Source of the DNA: Pontederia crassipes
Lineage: Eukaryota > Streptophyta > Magnoliopsida > Commelinales > Pontederiaceae
Reading direction: 5' to 3'
DNA length: 64,000 nucleotides
Assembly: GCA_030549335.1 (NCBI GenBank)
Contig: CM060194.1
Location: forward strand, 57,440,547-57,504,546
The translations under genes and the position numbers were made by a program. Below are positions 23,050 through 35,112 of the stretch, in pieces (position 1 is the first letter of the stretch; every line of letters begins with the position of its first letter). The notes under the pieces were generated by a model, which saw nothing but the letters and a program-made list of their open reading frames with translations, did no database searches and was not told the DNA's origin.

Positions 23050-24241
23050 TGTAGGAGCCCAAGGCACTAAGAGAGAGAGGGTGAATTGGTGTTTAAAATC
23101 GAAAGTATCGATTTCACAAAATACGTTACGGAAGCTTAAAATCGATTCGTTAAACTTTAAACCAATGCAAATCAAATCATGTCACAAGCATAATATAAGA
23201 AGGAGAGGGAGAAATAATGCAAACATAAGAACACAAGTTGGTTGTTGACTAGGTTTGGCCACACTTTAGCCTACGTCTCCCGCTCCAACTTCTCGCCCTT
23301 GAGACCGCCAAATGGGGCAAGGAAGAACCCTTTACATCAAACCACATTTTCTCTGCTTCGAGAGGTAAGGCACACCTCTCATCCTAAGAAACGTATTTTT
23401 TCTCTCGCTCAAGAGATAAGATATGGAACCTCTTTTACATAGGAGTTCACTCAGTTTTCTAAACAATGGTTTTTCTCTTTTACAATAACATGCCCACAAG
23501 AAGAGAAGAGAGAAAGAAGAGAAATTAGAACAATAACTTCAAGATAATGATATTCTTTTGATGACTTGATGTTTTTCTTCAATGCTTGGATGAATGTATT
23601 TTCTTCAGGCCTTGGCACTTCTTTTATAACCTTTTACATGTGAAAATTTTGTCTAAAAAATGTTTCACAAATTTCTCCTTGAAAAATAATCATTACTATT
23701 CATTTAGCCGAGGACTGATCGACCGATTTATGTGACCGTTGCGCGATTTTCTCAGTGATCGTAGATGGTCAGTCGATCGGTCTATCGATCGATGTGTTGA
23801 TCGATTTCTCATCATTTTGAATTTTAGTCGTTGAGCTGATCGGTCGACCGAATTATCGACTGGTGTAGTCTCGATGTTGAATTGGACAATCTGTGCATTG
23901 ACTAGTCGACCGATATGTCTGATCGATCGATCTATTCCTCGATCGGCTTTCATATCTTCGATTGACACGTTGACCACTCTACACTATTTTGAGCATAACT
24001 TTATACATAGTTATGAAAATTAGATAATCTTAAATTTTATGGATAGCTAACAGAATTCTCTACAACTTTTATATTCATCATTCATCCAAAATCTAATGAG
24101 ATTATAATCAATTATTCACTCAAAGTTAAGTTCATAAAGTTGTCCATTTCTATTTAATCTTTTTTTTCATTTAACTGTAGTTTTTCGGGATTTGTACCAT
24201 CAAAATATAATTTTATAGGGTATTAAAAACATGCTCCAACA
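23050..24241 (-). repeat. Copia-A 5' LTR
   Basis: A 1192-bp LTR with TGTAGGAGCC at the left and CTCCAACA at the right. Minus-strand TATAAAAG is near 23622-23629. It is complete, whereas the partner LTR is split by the Gypsy insertion. Confidence 0.85.
23716..23965. repeat. GTCGAC dyad-word cluster 2 (Copia-A 5' LTR)
   Basis: This is the allelic counterpart of cluster 1, more eroded: GATCGACCG, GGTCGACCG and CGATCGATC variants. It lies about 90-340 bp upstream of the minus-strand TATA box. Confidence 0.7.
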
Positions 24242-25595
24242 CGATAGTCTACACTTTTGCAAGTATATAGGTCGAGTAGAAATTGCGAGTATCGTATACA
24301 CGATGATCTAAATTTTCCTTTTTTATAAATTTGAAATCACTAACTCGACAAGTTGAGAAGGAATAAAGCATGACTCAAGGGAATTGAAACAATTAGAATG
24401 AAGGACTCTTCTGAGGCAAGATGAACAATTATTACTAGTTAAGATCTTCTAGAGGATATTGATCTTTTGATCTCTATCTCATTTTTATCATATCATAAGT
24501 CTCCTTGCAACTCATCGATCTCTCTTAGGGGACATTTGTTTAGAGAATAATTTTTAAAGAATAATAAATTTTATTCTAAAGAATATAATATTCTAACTAT
24601 ATTCTTATTCTTCCTTTTGTTTGGTTGAAAAAAATAAATTTCATATTTTATAATTAGAATATTTTATTATAAATAGTTTACATTTATTATAATAATTATT
24701 ATTATATAATATATCAAAAATAAAAATGGTAAAAAATGAAAAAGCACTAGAATAGAGATATTCTTCGGATGAGAATAATATAGTGGTTTAATGTATTTTA
24801 GATTGTTTTGCCGAAAATAAACCTTGACCAACTTATCTATATTCTCATCATGTTTGCTATATTCTCGAGAATATTGTTTATCTGCGAACCAAACAACCCC
24901 TTAGAGTTTTTAAAAGAATAATTTAAAATAGTCTATTAGAGGAAGGATGACTAATTTGATCACTCGGTCTTAGTCAATGCAACAACATATTTCTCAATCT
25001 AACCAAATAGAAATTTGTGTCTAATCTTATACAAGATAGTGTGATATTAAACAACTACTTAGTGACTGTCATCCTACGAGCACAGAAAAATGGATCTCTC
25101 GGCCTCTTTAAATTTCAAAACCCATGAACCATTGATAGCATGAAAATAGGAAATACCTTTTCTCTTGAATAAGTTAAAACAAAAAGAAGGATCTTTCCAA
25201 CAAAATAAGTTCTAGCTCTTCACATGACATTGGCATTAAACAATGAATGGAAGCAGTTATCTAATACTTCAACTATGAGAAGATCAAACCAGCAATATAG
25301 TTACATCCACCCTCAAAAAAGAATGTTTTTATCTGAGCATCGGCTTACAAAATCACAAAAAGTTCTAGGTTAGTCGTTCTTTCCCTTTCGAGCCTTCAAA
25401 TCAGATGCTTCCGATCTAGAATTCCTTTTTGCCCCTCCAGAGTTTCCTTTTTCATTTGTCGCCTCTCCTACTTATGCTTTTCTTTCTCCTCCTATTTTTT
25501 CTCTGTTTTCAAAATTTCAAAAGGTGTTATTGGTTTCCTTAGAAATATTCAAAGTTGGTATATAAGGCAAAGGTGATAGAAGTGGCATCAAAATA
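24242..25595. repeat. Unassigned block, possibly an eroded LTR, containing a Tourist-like element
   Basis: It starts with CTACACTTTTGCAAG followed by GAGTATCGTA, which resembles the antisense end of Gypsy LTRs. No coding frame was found. It may be the right-hand part of the LTR stub at 10894-10961. The Tourist-like element occupies 24528-24900. The right limit, where LINE sequence resumes, is approximate. Confidence 0.35.
24528..24900. mobile_element. Tourist-like (PIF/Harbinger) MITE
   Basis: The left end GGGGACATTTGTTT and the right end AACCAAACAACCCC form imperfect inverted repeats. They are flanked by TTA duplications (24525-24527 and 24901-24903), the signature of PIF/Harbinger elements. 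The 373-bp AT-rich interior has no coding capacity. Confidence 0.8.
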
Positions 25596-26552
25596 ATATT
25601 TAAAGAGATGGAAATAAGATGTGACAAAGAGAATATATTAATAAAATTTGACAAGGAGAAGGTCTTCAATAAGGTCTCCTAGCACGCCATTCTCATTGCC
25701 CTCTTACTCATGAATTTTCCCCTATGCATATCAATTGGGTGAGGGCCTTATAGCCACAGTCTCTTTCTCCTACTTAATTAATGGACAAACCTTGCAACCT
25801 TTTAAAACCTCTTGTGGCATCAGCCAAGGGGATCTCATTTCTCCTTATTTGTTCATAATTGTATCCCATGTTTTCACCATACTTGTGTGGCAGGCTGAGA
25901 TGCAAGGATGCTTAAAACCATTTAAGATAAAGTAGGTACACCATTGACCACTTGCTATTTATGAATGACATAGAAATATCCATGACAATAACACTACCTA
26001 ATTGTAAATCACTTAAGTACATTTTACCTAATTGTAAATCACTTAAGTACATTTATCATCTATGTGGTAAACTTACAAACCAAAACTTAAACTTTTCTAA
26101 ATAAAAAATCTATTCCCACCTAAGTATAATAGTGCCAAGAAGCACAAATGATATTGGAAAATTCTCCAAGAAGCACAAGTTCATAACTATGAAGGAACAT
26201 GCCAACCTAGTAAACAAAATTTCTATCAACTTGAGTGGGTTAAAGGCCAAGACCCTATCACAAGTTGGATTCAATCCCTATTTACTTGGTGAGCTTCATT
26301 CGTATTTCAAATGGTCATTCTGAGTCACTAAAAAGTAGTCTGGATCATTCCTATGGTGTCATGATGAAAATAAAAGAGGAATCCACTTGATTAACTGGAA
26401 CATTATACAACTCTCAAAGTCCATAGGGTCTAGGTATTAAAAACTTGACTAGTCTCAAGGTTGTCCTTCTTGCTAAACATGTCCTTGCTGTTTTGAATAG
26501 GACCTAGGATGATTGGGTCAAGCTGAGCCTTGGTAAATATGGGTCTGTCCAT
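25596..26552 (+). mobile_element. L1-type LINE, piece 2 (reverse transcriptase palm and connection)
   Basis: The plus-strand translation shows ILIKFDKEKVFNKVS (the conserved LK.D..KAFD.V.W block), then SFSYLINGQTLQPFKTSCGISQGDLISPYLFIIV (pattern G.RQGDPLSPYLF). Next is an LLFMNDIEIS block where the catalytic YADD should be, so the active-site motif is eroded. A GLGIKNLTSLKVVLLAKHVLAVLNRT block near 26435-26500 matches the region downstream of the catalytic core. Stops and small shifts are frequent. It is colinear with pieces 1 and 3. Confidence 0.85.
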
Positions 26553-27510
26553 ATTAAATTTTTCAAAAATTCACCTTCGGAGAAAACTGATAAAAATGAT
26601 CACAAGCAAATAAGGATAATGCGTAGACGAAGAATAAAGAACAAACACAAGAAGTCACGATATGTTGACGAGATTCGGCCCCAATACTTTGACCTACATC
26701 CCCGCTCCGACTTCTCGACTCGAGACCGCCGGGGATTCACTATCTTTCTCTTTTCTTATAGAGAGAGAACAACCCTCTTTAAACAATCACGCCTTCTTCT
26801 CCGCTCAAGAGTCTAGGCACACCTCTATACAAGGAGCTCTCAATCTCACTAGATTCAGAAAGGAAATGTTCCCTCTAACTCTTTTCTTTTACAAAAAAAA
26901 ATTCTCACACTCAAGACTAAGAAAAGAAAAGGGGAGAAATTTGTAATTCTATGCTCAAAAACTTGAGAGGAGCTCTAGGATCTTCTTTCTTACTTGGATG
27001 AATTTTTTTAGGCTTTGACGCTCCTTTTATAGGCTCCTAGGGGTGAGAATTCGTTCAAAAAGTCTCCCCCACTTTTCTCCTCAAAATTCTAGCCGTTACT
27101 ATTCATTTGATTGAATGCTCAGTCGACCGCTGGGATGGACCGGTCGATCGGTCTATGTGATCGTTGTCTCATTTCTATTCTTTGACGTTGTCCGGTCGAC
27201 CGGTCCTTCGATCGATACAATGACCGGTAATGTCTCGACGTCAATCAATATATATTGCTATCGACCAGTCTATCGACCGGTATAGTCTCGACGTCGACCG
27301 GCATCTTGTCGTCTTTCCTTCCACCGAATATCAATCGACCGGTGCTCATGGTCGGTCGACCGGTCGTGTCTGAAACTTTTTCTTCCGACTTTTAATTTGC
27401 CAAATTCTTCTACAAATCTGTTCATATCAATCCTACACCTGTATTATCATCACTTGAGAGTAGATAGTAACTTTTAGGTCCATTTTGATTTGTTATCATC
27501 AAAACATATG
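26553..27510 (-). repeat. Copia-B 3' LTR
   Basis: It matches 35153-36122 closely from ATTAAATTTTTC onward. Minus-strand TATAAAAG is at 27024-27031. The element's first few dozen LTR bases (present at 35113-35150) are absent at this edge, which abuts the LINE. A purine-rich tract follows inward (27511-27540 on the minus strand). Confidence 0.85.
27121..27365. repeat. GTCGAC dyad-word cluster 3 (Copia-B 3' LTR)
   Basis: Units include GGTCGACCGGTC, GGTCGATCGGTC and TCGACCGGTA. The cluster sits about 90-335 bp upstream of the minus-strand TATA box. Confidence 0.8.
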
Positions 27511-27979
27511 ATTCAATAATCTCTCTCTTTTTTATGATGGCAAATTAATTGGACGATAAGGAGAAGAAAGAAAGGAAATGAATTGTACGTTTTACATAGA
27601 AAGTAATGAACAAGCTCCCCCTGTATTTATGCATATTTCACTTTTTTTCCTCCTAAATAAGTGGCATTTATATTCTCATAATTGATATGAACAAATGGCA
27701 AAAAATAAATATGAAATCAAAGGTGAAATAAAAAACGTCATCACATAAGAAAAGTCAAAAGTCATCACATAATAAAAATCATTACATTACATAGTTAATA
27801 ATACATCATGCACTAACAAATGCGACTGAAGTCACTACAAAATGGTGCACGATATGCACGATACAAGTGTAAGCACATAACATACTAAGACACATAACAT
27901 ATGATATCGTCCTAGACTTCTCCCCCTTTTGACATCATCAAAGAGGGAGACAACTACTCCTCATCGGGACTATCATCCT

Positions 27980-29305
27980 CACGAGCTACGGGCGAAATAA
28001 ATCACTACGATGCATAGTAGGCTTGTAGCGATCCAACAAGGTAGCGGGAGTCACGCTCCATCCGTCGAACACGTCGATCTATCTGAGTCACATGATGGTC
28101 CATCTGTGTCACACGATGGTCTATGGCAGCCACCTGCTGTGAAAGAGCCGTGAAGTCGTAGGTGCCATGGAAGTCTGAAGCACTATGCTGAGAAGGCCCA
28201 ATATGCTCAGTGGGCGCCGATGGTGGAAGGAAGCTAGGGCCAGCCTCCGGTGCGTCCTGAGTGTCCATCGGTGCTGGTTCATCATCTGTGGCATCATCTC
28301 TATCGTCAGAATCTGGCGCTGCCTGCTCACTAAATCTAAGACCCATCTGGTGTAAAGTCCCAAAACCAATGACATCAGTGGGACGAGGTCGAATGTACTC
28401 CTCGACAGCAGGGATGTCGACAACAAAATGGAGTAAAATCTTCATGATCCAAGCACCAAAATATAAATGGTGTCATCCACGAGCAGCAGAAGAGATCTTG
28501 TGAAAGGTGTAGTCCATGTGATAGAAGACATAATGACCGAAATGAAGAAATGAGGCATCACGGATACAGAGATAGTGAAGAAAGAAGAGATCAAAGTGAG
28601 AGACCTCTGTATAGTGCCCGGCTCGAGGAGTGATCATTCGGCTAAGGAGATGATGGGCCATTTTCATCAGTGGATGAAGATGTCGATAGTATATTGGACG
28701 TCTTGTCCAGTAAAAATGGTTTGAATGCCATCTGAGATGGGAAAATAGTCGGAAGGTCAACCATGAGTGACAAATGAATAAAAACCAGGTAATGGGCACG
28801 CAACCCCAAAGATGCGACAAAGATGGACTGGATCAAATCGAATGGACATGCCAAGGACATAGGTAATAATGGCCTCTCGAGTGATTGTCATGTTCGCATA
28901 AAAATGACGAACAAGACGAGGGTACACATGCTCTGTGAGGAAAAGAAGTGGCAGTCAACCGATGGTTGCGAACATCTCTTGAACATCTGAAATATTCAGA
29001 GCGTCCCAATCAATGGTATAGGCACGCCGGACTTTCGGAGAGGCATACAAGGTTTCGAACCTGACAGAGACGTCCCTAGTGACAAACAGATGACTATCAA
29101 ACTCTGTGGACTCGGAAGAGGATGATTGACGAGTACGTCCACGGGATCGTCCTCATCCACGGCCTCGTCCATGTCGGACAGGCTCGGGTTCAGGTTCCGG
29201 TTCAGGTTCTGGTGGGAGGATATGAACGGTACCGCCGGAACCGGGGAAGCGACGACGACGCTGAAAGACCATCCGAACATGTGAATGCCCATCGTCGTCG
29301 GCCAT
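27980..29305 (-). mobile_element. Copia-B extra 3' coding region (plant transposon-protein-like)
   Basis: It lies between RNase H and the 3' LTR, the position of the envelope-like frame in SIRE elements. A start codon at 29303-29305 opens a segment with a PEPEPEPEPEP run. Further in is VRFETLYASPKVRRAYTIDW, then FYANMTITREAIITYVLGMSI. From memory this resembles the putative plant transposon protein family (PF20167). A C-terminal part at 28005-28445 is Asp/Pro-rich, then has heptad-like VAAIDHRVTQMDHHVTQIDRR repeats suggesting a coiled coil. Function is unknown. It is broken in several places. Confidence 0.6.
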
Positions 29306-29319
29306 GGATTCAACAATGG

Positions 29320-29900
29320 TAGTCTGAAGTGAATGGGAGGTCAGAACTGAACTGAGACGAATGTCGGAAGGAGTGTGCCGGAGAGAAGAGAGAGAGGGCT
29401 ACCGGGAACAAAGAGGGACGGAAATTCGGAAAAAGCAGAAGGTCAGCGGGGGCGAACGACAGGTCGCTGGAATTTGTGTTGCTGACGGACAGTGAGAGAG
29501 GGGAGGTAGAGATAGAGAGAGACTGGACGAGAGAGATGTGGCCGGTGGGACGGTCGGCCGGAGGTAGCAGAGCGGTTGGCCGGAGAGAATAGGCGGAGAG
29601 AGGAGACTGGCCGGAGAGGAGAACACGGTCGGCCATAGAGTTGGCCGGAGAGAGAGAAAGGGAGAGAGCGGCCGGAGATAGAGAGACAGAGAGAGAGCGG
29701 CCGGCGATAGGGTTGACCTAGGAGGCGACGGCCGGCGGATGGGTTGACCTAAGAGACGGCGGCCGGGGGATGCAGTTGACCTAGGAGGCCGCGGCCGGCC
29801 GATGCGGCCGGTCGCTGGAGTTGACAGTGGCTGCAGGGTTCGCCGGAGGGCGGCTGTCAAAGGAGGATAAGTCGGAGGGAGCAGCGGTCGCACGAAGAGA
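29320..29900 (-). promoter_or_regulatory. CT-rich leader upstream of the Copia-B extra frame
   Basis: On the minus strand this GC-rich block is full of CTCTCTCTCC and CCGGCC words and contains no recognisable domain. It lies directly upstream of the start codon at 29303-29305 and downstream of GTCGAC cluster 4. The long frames that cross it are low-complexity translations of CT/CCGG repeats and are not called genes. Confidence 0.5.
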
Positions 29901-29910
29901 AAGGGTTTTG

Positions 29911-30153
29911 GTCGACCGGTTCGAGCGGTCGATTGCTTATATCGCGCGATTTTGTCATATACCGATCGACCGGTCATGCCCCGCGGTCGACCGGACACTT
30001 CTTTTCATATAGCGCAGCCGGTCGGAGTAATATATTGGTCAACCGATCGTATCATGTCGGTCGACCGATCGTTTGTCTGCGTATTTGAACTTTATAGCTT
30101 TTGACCGGTCCTTTCAGTCGGTCGACCAGTCCTTCAAGTTGATCGATCGATCC
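29911..30153. repeat. GTCGAC dyad-word cluster 4 (inside Copia-B, not in an LTR)
   Basis: Units include GGTCGACCGGTTCG, CGATCGACCGGTC and CGGTCGACCGGAC. A TATAAG word on the minus strand lies near 29936-29942. Unlike the other eight clusters this one is internal, about 0.6 kb upstream of the extra frame. Confidence 0.75.
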
Positions 30154-30334
30154 CTGTATTTTTCAAACTTTGAACCATTTAAACTCATTAAAAGTCATAA
30201 AAATCATATTCAAAAAAAGATCATACAAATGTAAGTGTTGTGCAACACTTTTAATGTTCAATTCATGTCAAAAGTGATATTGTATAACCAAGTCATTTTT
30301 AGTTTGAATTGATATGCAATTAAGAGTTAATCAT

Positions 30335-31740
30335 TCATAATTCCCTTCTAAACATGCAAAATCGTTCTTCACTTAAGGGTTTTGTAAATATGTCTTCAAG
30401 TTGAACTTCGGTGGACACATGTTCAATGGCAATGTTCTTAAGGGACACATGTTCTCTAATGAAATGATACCGTGAGTCAATGTGTTTAGTTCTAGAATGT
30501 TGAATTAGATTTTTGGTTATTTCTATAGCACTTGTGTTATCGCACTTCATGGGTACATTTGAACAATTTACACCATAATCAAGTAATTGTTGTTTTACCC
30601 ATAGTATTTGTGCACAACAACTACCGGCGGCTATATATTCGACTTCGACGGTAGAAAGTGCGAAGGAGTTTTATTTCTTGCTAGCCCATGAAATGAGAGA
30701 ACTAACAAGAAAACAACACATCCCACTAATGCTTTTTCTATCAACTTTACACTCGGCAAAATCCGCATCGGTGTAGGCATGCAATTCAAATGGGGAATTT
30801 CTATCATACTAAATGCCTAATTCACTTGTATGCTTTAAACAGTAATTAAGTGCGATTCTTTGGGGGCGGATTGAAACCTGGCACACAAACACACACTAAA
30901 CATTATGTCCGGCCTAGATGCCGTCAAGTAGAGCAAACTACCAATCATACTATTGTACCTTTTTTGTTCAATGGACTTGCCTTTTTCATCTTTATCAAAT
31001 TTTGTAATAGTGCTCATAGGAGTTGTGCTCGGCTTGCATTCGTTCATCCTTAATCTTTTGAGTAGTTTCCTTATATATTTTTCTTGATCGAGAAAAATGC
31101 CTTCCTTGAATTGTTTTACTTGTAGGCCTAGAAAGAAAGTGAGCTCTCTTACAAGACTCATTTCAAATTCTTATTGCATAAGAATTTCAAACTCTTTGCA
31201 TAGGCATTCATTAGTGGAACCATATACGATATCAATAACATAAATGTGAACTATTAAAATATAATTTTAAAAATGTTTTAAAAATAATGTGGTGTCAACT
31301 TTCCCTTTTTGAAAACAATTTTCAATTAGAAACGAACTTAATCTTTTATACCAAGCTCGAGAGGCTTGTTTCAATCCATAAAGAGCTTTGAAGAGTTTAA
31401 ATACATAATGGGGAAAATCTGGATTTTCAAAACCTTGAGATTGTTCAACATAAACTTCCTCATTTATAAAACCATTCAAGAAAGCCGATTTCACATCCAT
31501 TTAAAAAAGTTTAAAACCTTTATAGCATGCAAAAGCCAAAAGCATTCGAATTGCCTCAAGTCTAGCAACATGAGCAAAAGTTTCATCAAAATCAATCCCT
31601 TCAATTTGTGAGTAACCCTTTGCCACTAATCTAGCCGTGTTCCTCACAATGACACCATTTTTATCTAACTTGTTTCGAAAGACCCATTTGGTTCCAACGA
31701 TAGAATGGTCCTTGGGTCTTTCAACAAGTTTCTACACTTG
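30335..31740 (-). mobile_element. Copia-B reverse transcriptase and RNase H region
   Basis: On the minus strand, reverse transcriptase motifs include [25 protein letters not shown] and LTFFLGLQVKQF. RNase H motifs include ASRPDIMFSVCLCARFQ, CDNTSAIEITKNLI and HSRTKHIDSRYHFIREHV. The region belongs to the fossil Copia-B element and carries several breaks. Confidence 0.85.
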
Positions 31741-33310
31741 ATTTCTTTCAAAATTATTTAATTCTTCATGCATTGCATTTATCCAATTTGGATCTTCAAG
31801 TGCTTCATCTATATTGTTGGGCTCAAAATTTGCAAGAAAAGTAAAAAAAGCACATAGATTTTTTAAAGAATTTCTAGTTTTTATGCCTTCATTTAAATTA
31901 CCTATAACTTGATCAAGTGGGTGTGATGAGGCATGTCTCCAATTTCTTAGGATGATTTGATTCTCTTCTCTTTGAGGTACTTCCATTTCTTCCACCTTTG
32001 TGGTGCAAGCTTTTACTTCCTCTATGTCCACAACTTCAAGTTTTCTTTGTACTTCAACTATTTTTTCATCATCATCATGTGCTTGTTTGCTCAAAAAATC
32101 ATTAGTTTCATTGAATTTAACATTAATAGACTCTTCAACAACTAATATTTTTTTATTATACACTCTATAGGCTTTACTTGTACTAGAATAATCAAGAAAA
32201 ATACCATCATCACATTTGTTATCAAATTTGCCTAGTTTATCTTTGATATTCAAAATATAACATTTACATCCAAAAACGTTAAAATAAGAAATATTTGGTT
32301 TCTTGCCAAATAGCATTTCAAAATATGTTTTCATTTCAAGAGGTCTAAGTAGAATTCTATTAAGAACATAGCATGATGTATTTACGGCTTCCGTCCAAAA
32401 ATATTTCGGTAACTTGCTTTCATTTAAAATTGTTCTAGCCATTTCTTGTATAGTTCTATTTTTTTCTTTCTACTACTCCATTTTGTTGAGGTGTTCTAGG
32501 AGTTGAAAAATTATGAGTAATTCCATTTTCTTCGCAAAATAATTCAAATTTATGATTTTCAAATTCTCCTCCATGGTCATTTCTAATTTTTTAAATCTTT
32601 AGTTCAAATTCGTTTTGAACACTTTTTGCAAATTTGGAAAACATGTTTAGCGTCTCATCTTTATTAGCGAGAAAAATTGTCCAAGTAAAATGGGAGAAAT
32701 TATCAACAATTACAAATACATATATTTTTTCCTCCTAAGCTTGTCACATCAATAGCCCAAATAAGTCAAGATATAAAAGTTCCAAGGCCCTATGCGTACT
32801 AATAACTCATTTTAATTTAAAAGAACTTTTGGTTTGTTTACCTTTTAGACATGAATCATAAACATTGTTTTTCTCAAATTTGATCTTAGGTAAGCCTCTA
32901 ACCAATTCATTATTTGAGAGTTTATTTAGCAATTTATAATTTGCATTTCCTAATCTCCTATGCCACAAGTTTATGTCATTATGCATAACACTAAGACATT
33001 TTTTTTATTTTTCAAGTTATCAAAATCAATTTTGTATACATTATTGTACCTAAATCCCATGTGTAAAACTTTGTTATTTTCATCTAATATCAAACATTTG
33101 TCCTTTTCAAATTTAACTAAATATTTTTTTATCGCAAAGTTGACTTATGCTAATTAGATTATGTTTTAGATTTTCAACAAGACAAATATTTTCTAAATAC
33201 ACCTTGTCATTCTTACCAATATTACCTATACTAATTACTCTTCCTATGTTATTGTCTCCAAAAGTGACTTTTCCTCTATTTTTTTTCCAAATTAATGAAA
33301 TTTGAGACAT
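31732..33310 (-). mobile_element. Copia-B GAG-pre-integrase and integrase region
   Basis: The minus strand contains a GDNNIGRVISIG...NLKHNLISISQLCD segment (GAG-pre-integrase side). An integrase C-terminal segment follows, with NESKLPKYFWTEAVNTSCYVLNR, and a KAYRVYNKKILVVEESINVKF linker toward reverse transcriptase. It lies between gag and reverse transcriptase, as in all Copia elements. It is broken. Confidence 0.85.
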
Positions 33311-33478
33311 CGCCGATCATATGTCTTGAGCATCCACTATCCAACTACCATTTACCTTCATTGTACATAGAAGCTTCCTACAAGAAAGAAGTTAGGAGTT
33401 TCATGTTTTTGGTACCCAAACTTGCTTGGGTCCGTCTTGGTTAGTCATGGTCCTTTTCGGGACAAAAATTTTCTTCAT

Positions 33479-35056
33479 TCATTTACTTATCCCTTTCCTA
33501 ATTCTACAATCATAAGAATAACGCCCTTCATATCCACAATGAAAACAAACAATTTGTGATCTTGTGTAATCATGCGATGCTTTAAGAAATAAAATTCTTT
33601 TGTCATTCTTCTTTTCAAAAGAGGTGAAACCAAGTCCCTTTTTGTTTGAAGATATTCTAGATTCACTAAGCATGGCGTCTAACATTTTACTTCCATTTGA
33701 GAATTTTTCAAGTTCGAGTTTTAATTGATTAATATCTTTGTTCAAACATGCACTTTCTACAATTTGTCTTTTACATATTGATTTTAGTGCACTATTTTCC
33801 ATTTTTAATTCTTCAATTGAGAGTTTTAAGCTAGAGTTTTCTTTATTCAATATATCACTCTTTTCACATGCTTTAACATTCTTATTTTTCTTTTGCAAAT
33901 TTTCAAACTCTATTTTTATCTCATCGTGTTTCTTTTTTAGGCATGCATATTTATTAATTAGACCTCTAAACTCCTTATGCACATTGAAAGATTCACTATC
34001 ACTATAATTAGAGGAGTTAGATGATACCTCGTGGCTATTAGCCATTAGACATATGTAGGCTTCCTCGTCATCACTGGAAGAGGTGTTGGAGTCATTCTCT
34101 TCATTTTCGCTTTCATCCCAAGTGGCTTGGAGAGCCTTTTTCTTCCTTCTTGAGCTTTTTCCTTCTTTCTCCTTTTTGACCAAATTTGGACATTCATTTT
34201 TGTAGTGTCCAATCTTTTTGCATCCAAAACAAGTTATTTGACTTTTACTTAATGATCTTCTCTTGGAATAGTCTTTCTTCTTCTTAACGAACCTGAGATA
34301 TTTGTCAAGCTTCTTTGCATATAGAGAAAACTTCTTTTCATCAAGATCCTCATCGTCTTCACTTGTATCTTCCTCATCTTTGTTTGCTTTCAATACAAGT
34401 GTTTTTCTTTTTGGAGTATTTGCTTCTTCATCCTCCTTGATCCCGATCTCATAGGTCAAGAGTGAACCTATAAGATCATCAAAGTCCAACTTGTTTAAGT
34501 CATTTTCTTCAATCACTGTCCTCTTTGTATGCCACTTGGAGGAGAGAGACGTGAGAAACTTTTTTACTTTTTGGAGATTAGTCCTTGGCTCGCCCAAAGA
34601 GGCTAAGACATTTATAATATTATTGAAGCGAACAACCATCTCATTAATAGATTCATTTTCAAGCATTTTAAAAGAATCATATTGATTATTTAAAATATTT
34701 AATCTAGACTCCTTAACTTTATCCGTTCCTTCATGAGTAATAATGAGTTTTTTCCAAATATCATTAGCACTTTCACAATTAGAAATCTGATTAAACTCCG
34801 TTGGATCCAAAGCACAATAAAAAATATTTTTAGCTTTCCAATCGAATTTTACTGAAAGTCTTTCTCCTTCGGTATATTCAAAAGGTTTTTTCTTACTTAA
34901 ATCAAAACCATTTTGAATAATGTCCCACATATCAATATCAATAGAATAAACATAGGCTTGCATCCTAATTTTCCAATATGCAAAATTTGATGCATTAAAA
35001 AGTGGAGGATGATTAATAGATTGACCTTCGAAAAAATCGGAACTACATGATGCCAT
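33479..35056 (-). mobile_element. Copia-B gag (525 residues)
   Basis: One long open frame. The N-terminal gag domain starts with NYWKIRMQAY-like NFAYWKIRMQAYVYSID and continues through WKAKNIFYCALDPTEFNQISNCESANDIW. A zinc knuckle CFGCKKIGHYKNEC lies near residue 280. It is followed by an acidic serine-rich stretch and a long Lys/Glu coiled-coil region (about residues 360-470). A second Cys-rich segment closes the frame. This is typical SIRE-type gag architecture. Its role in an active element is particle assembly and RNA binding. Confidence 0.9.
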
Positions 35057-35097
35057 AGTTCTAAAGATATTTTTAAATCTTAAAGCTAGAGCAACTT

Positions 35098-35109
35098 GGC
35101 TCTGATACC
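35098..35109 (-). promoter_or_regulatory. Initiator tRNA-Met-type primer-binding site of Copia-B
   Basis: The minus strand reads TGGTATCAGAGC, an exact family match, three bases inside the LTR edge at 35113. Confidence 0.85.
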
Positions 35110-35112
35110 AAT

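Larger units (their letters stand above)
10962..24241 (-). mobile_element. Copia-A: SIRE-like, gag-only LTR retrotransposon, split by a Gypsy element
   Basis: This is a minus-strand element. The 5' LTR is 23050-24241. The 3' LTR is 10962-11276 plus 19712-20672, split by the Gypsy element at 11277-19711. LTRs begin TGTAGGA and end AACA on the plus strand. A primer site of the initiator tRNA-Met type (TGGTATCAAAGC on the minus strand) is at about 23037-23048. A purine-rich tract adjoins 20672. The flanks CAATA (10957-10961) and CGATA (24242-24246) agree at 4 of 5 bases. The interior (20673-23049) is only about 2.4 kb and holds gag-like sequence but no integrase or reverse transcriptase. It is therefore a non-autonomous derivative. 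It is broken, with several breaks in gag. Confidence 0.85.

Noticed and set aside
23696-23977. 93-codon minus-strand frame rich in DRSIDRS/STDRS words
   Set aside because: It is a translation of the GTCGAC word cluster inside an LTR; similar frames arise at every cluster (20050, 35758, 52233, 58215).
28261-28503. Plus-strand 80-codon frame
   Set aside because: It is antisense to the Copia-B extra coding region and has no features of its own.
29310-29998. Long minus-strand frames rich in Ser, Pro and Leu (up to 199 codons)
   Set aside because: They translate CT/CCGG low-complexity DNA in the Copia-B interior; no domain is seen and overlapping frames are equally open.
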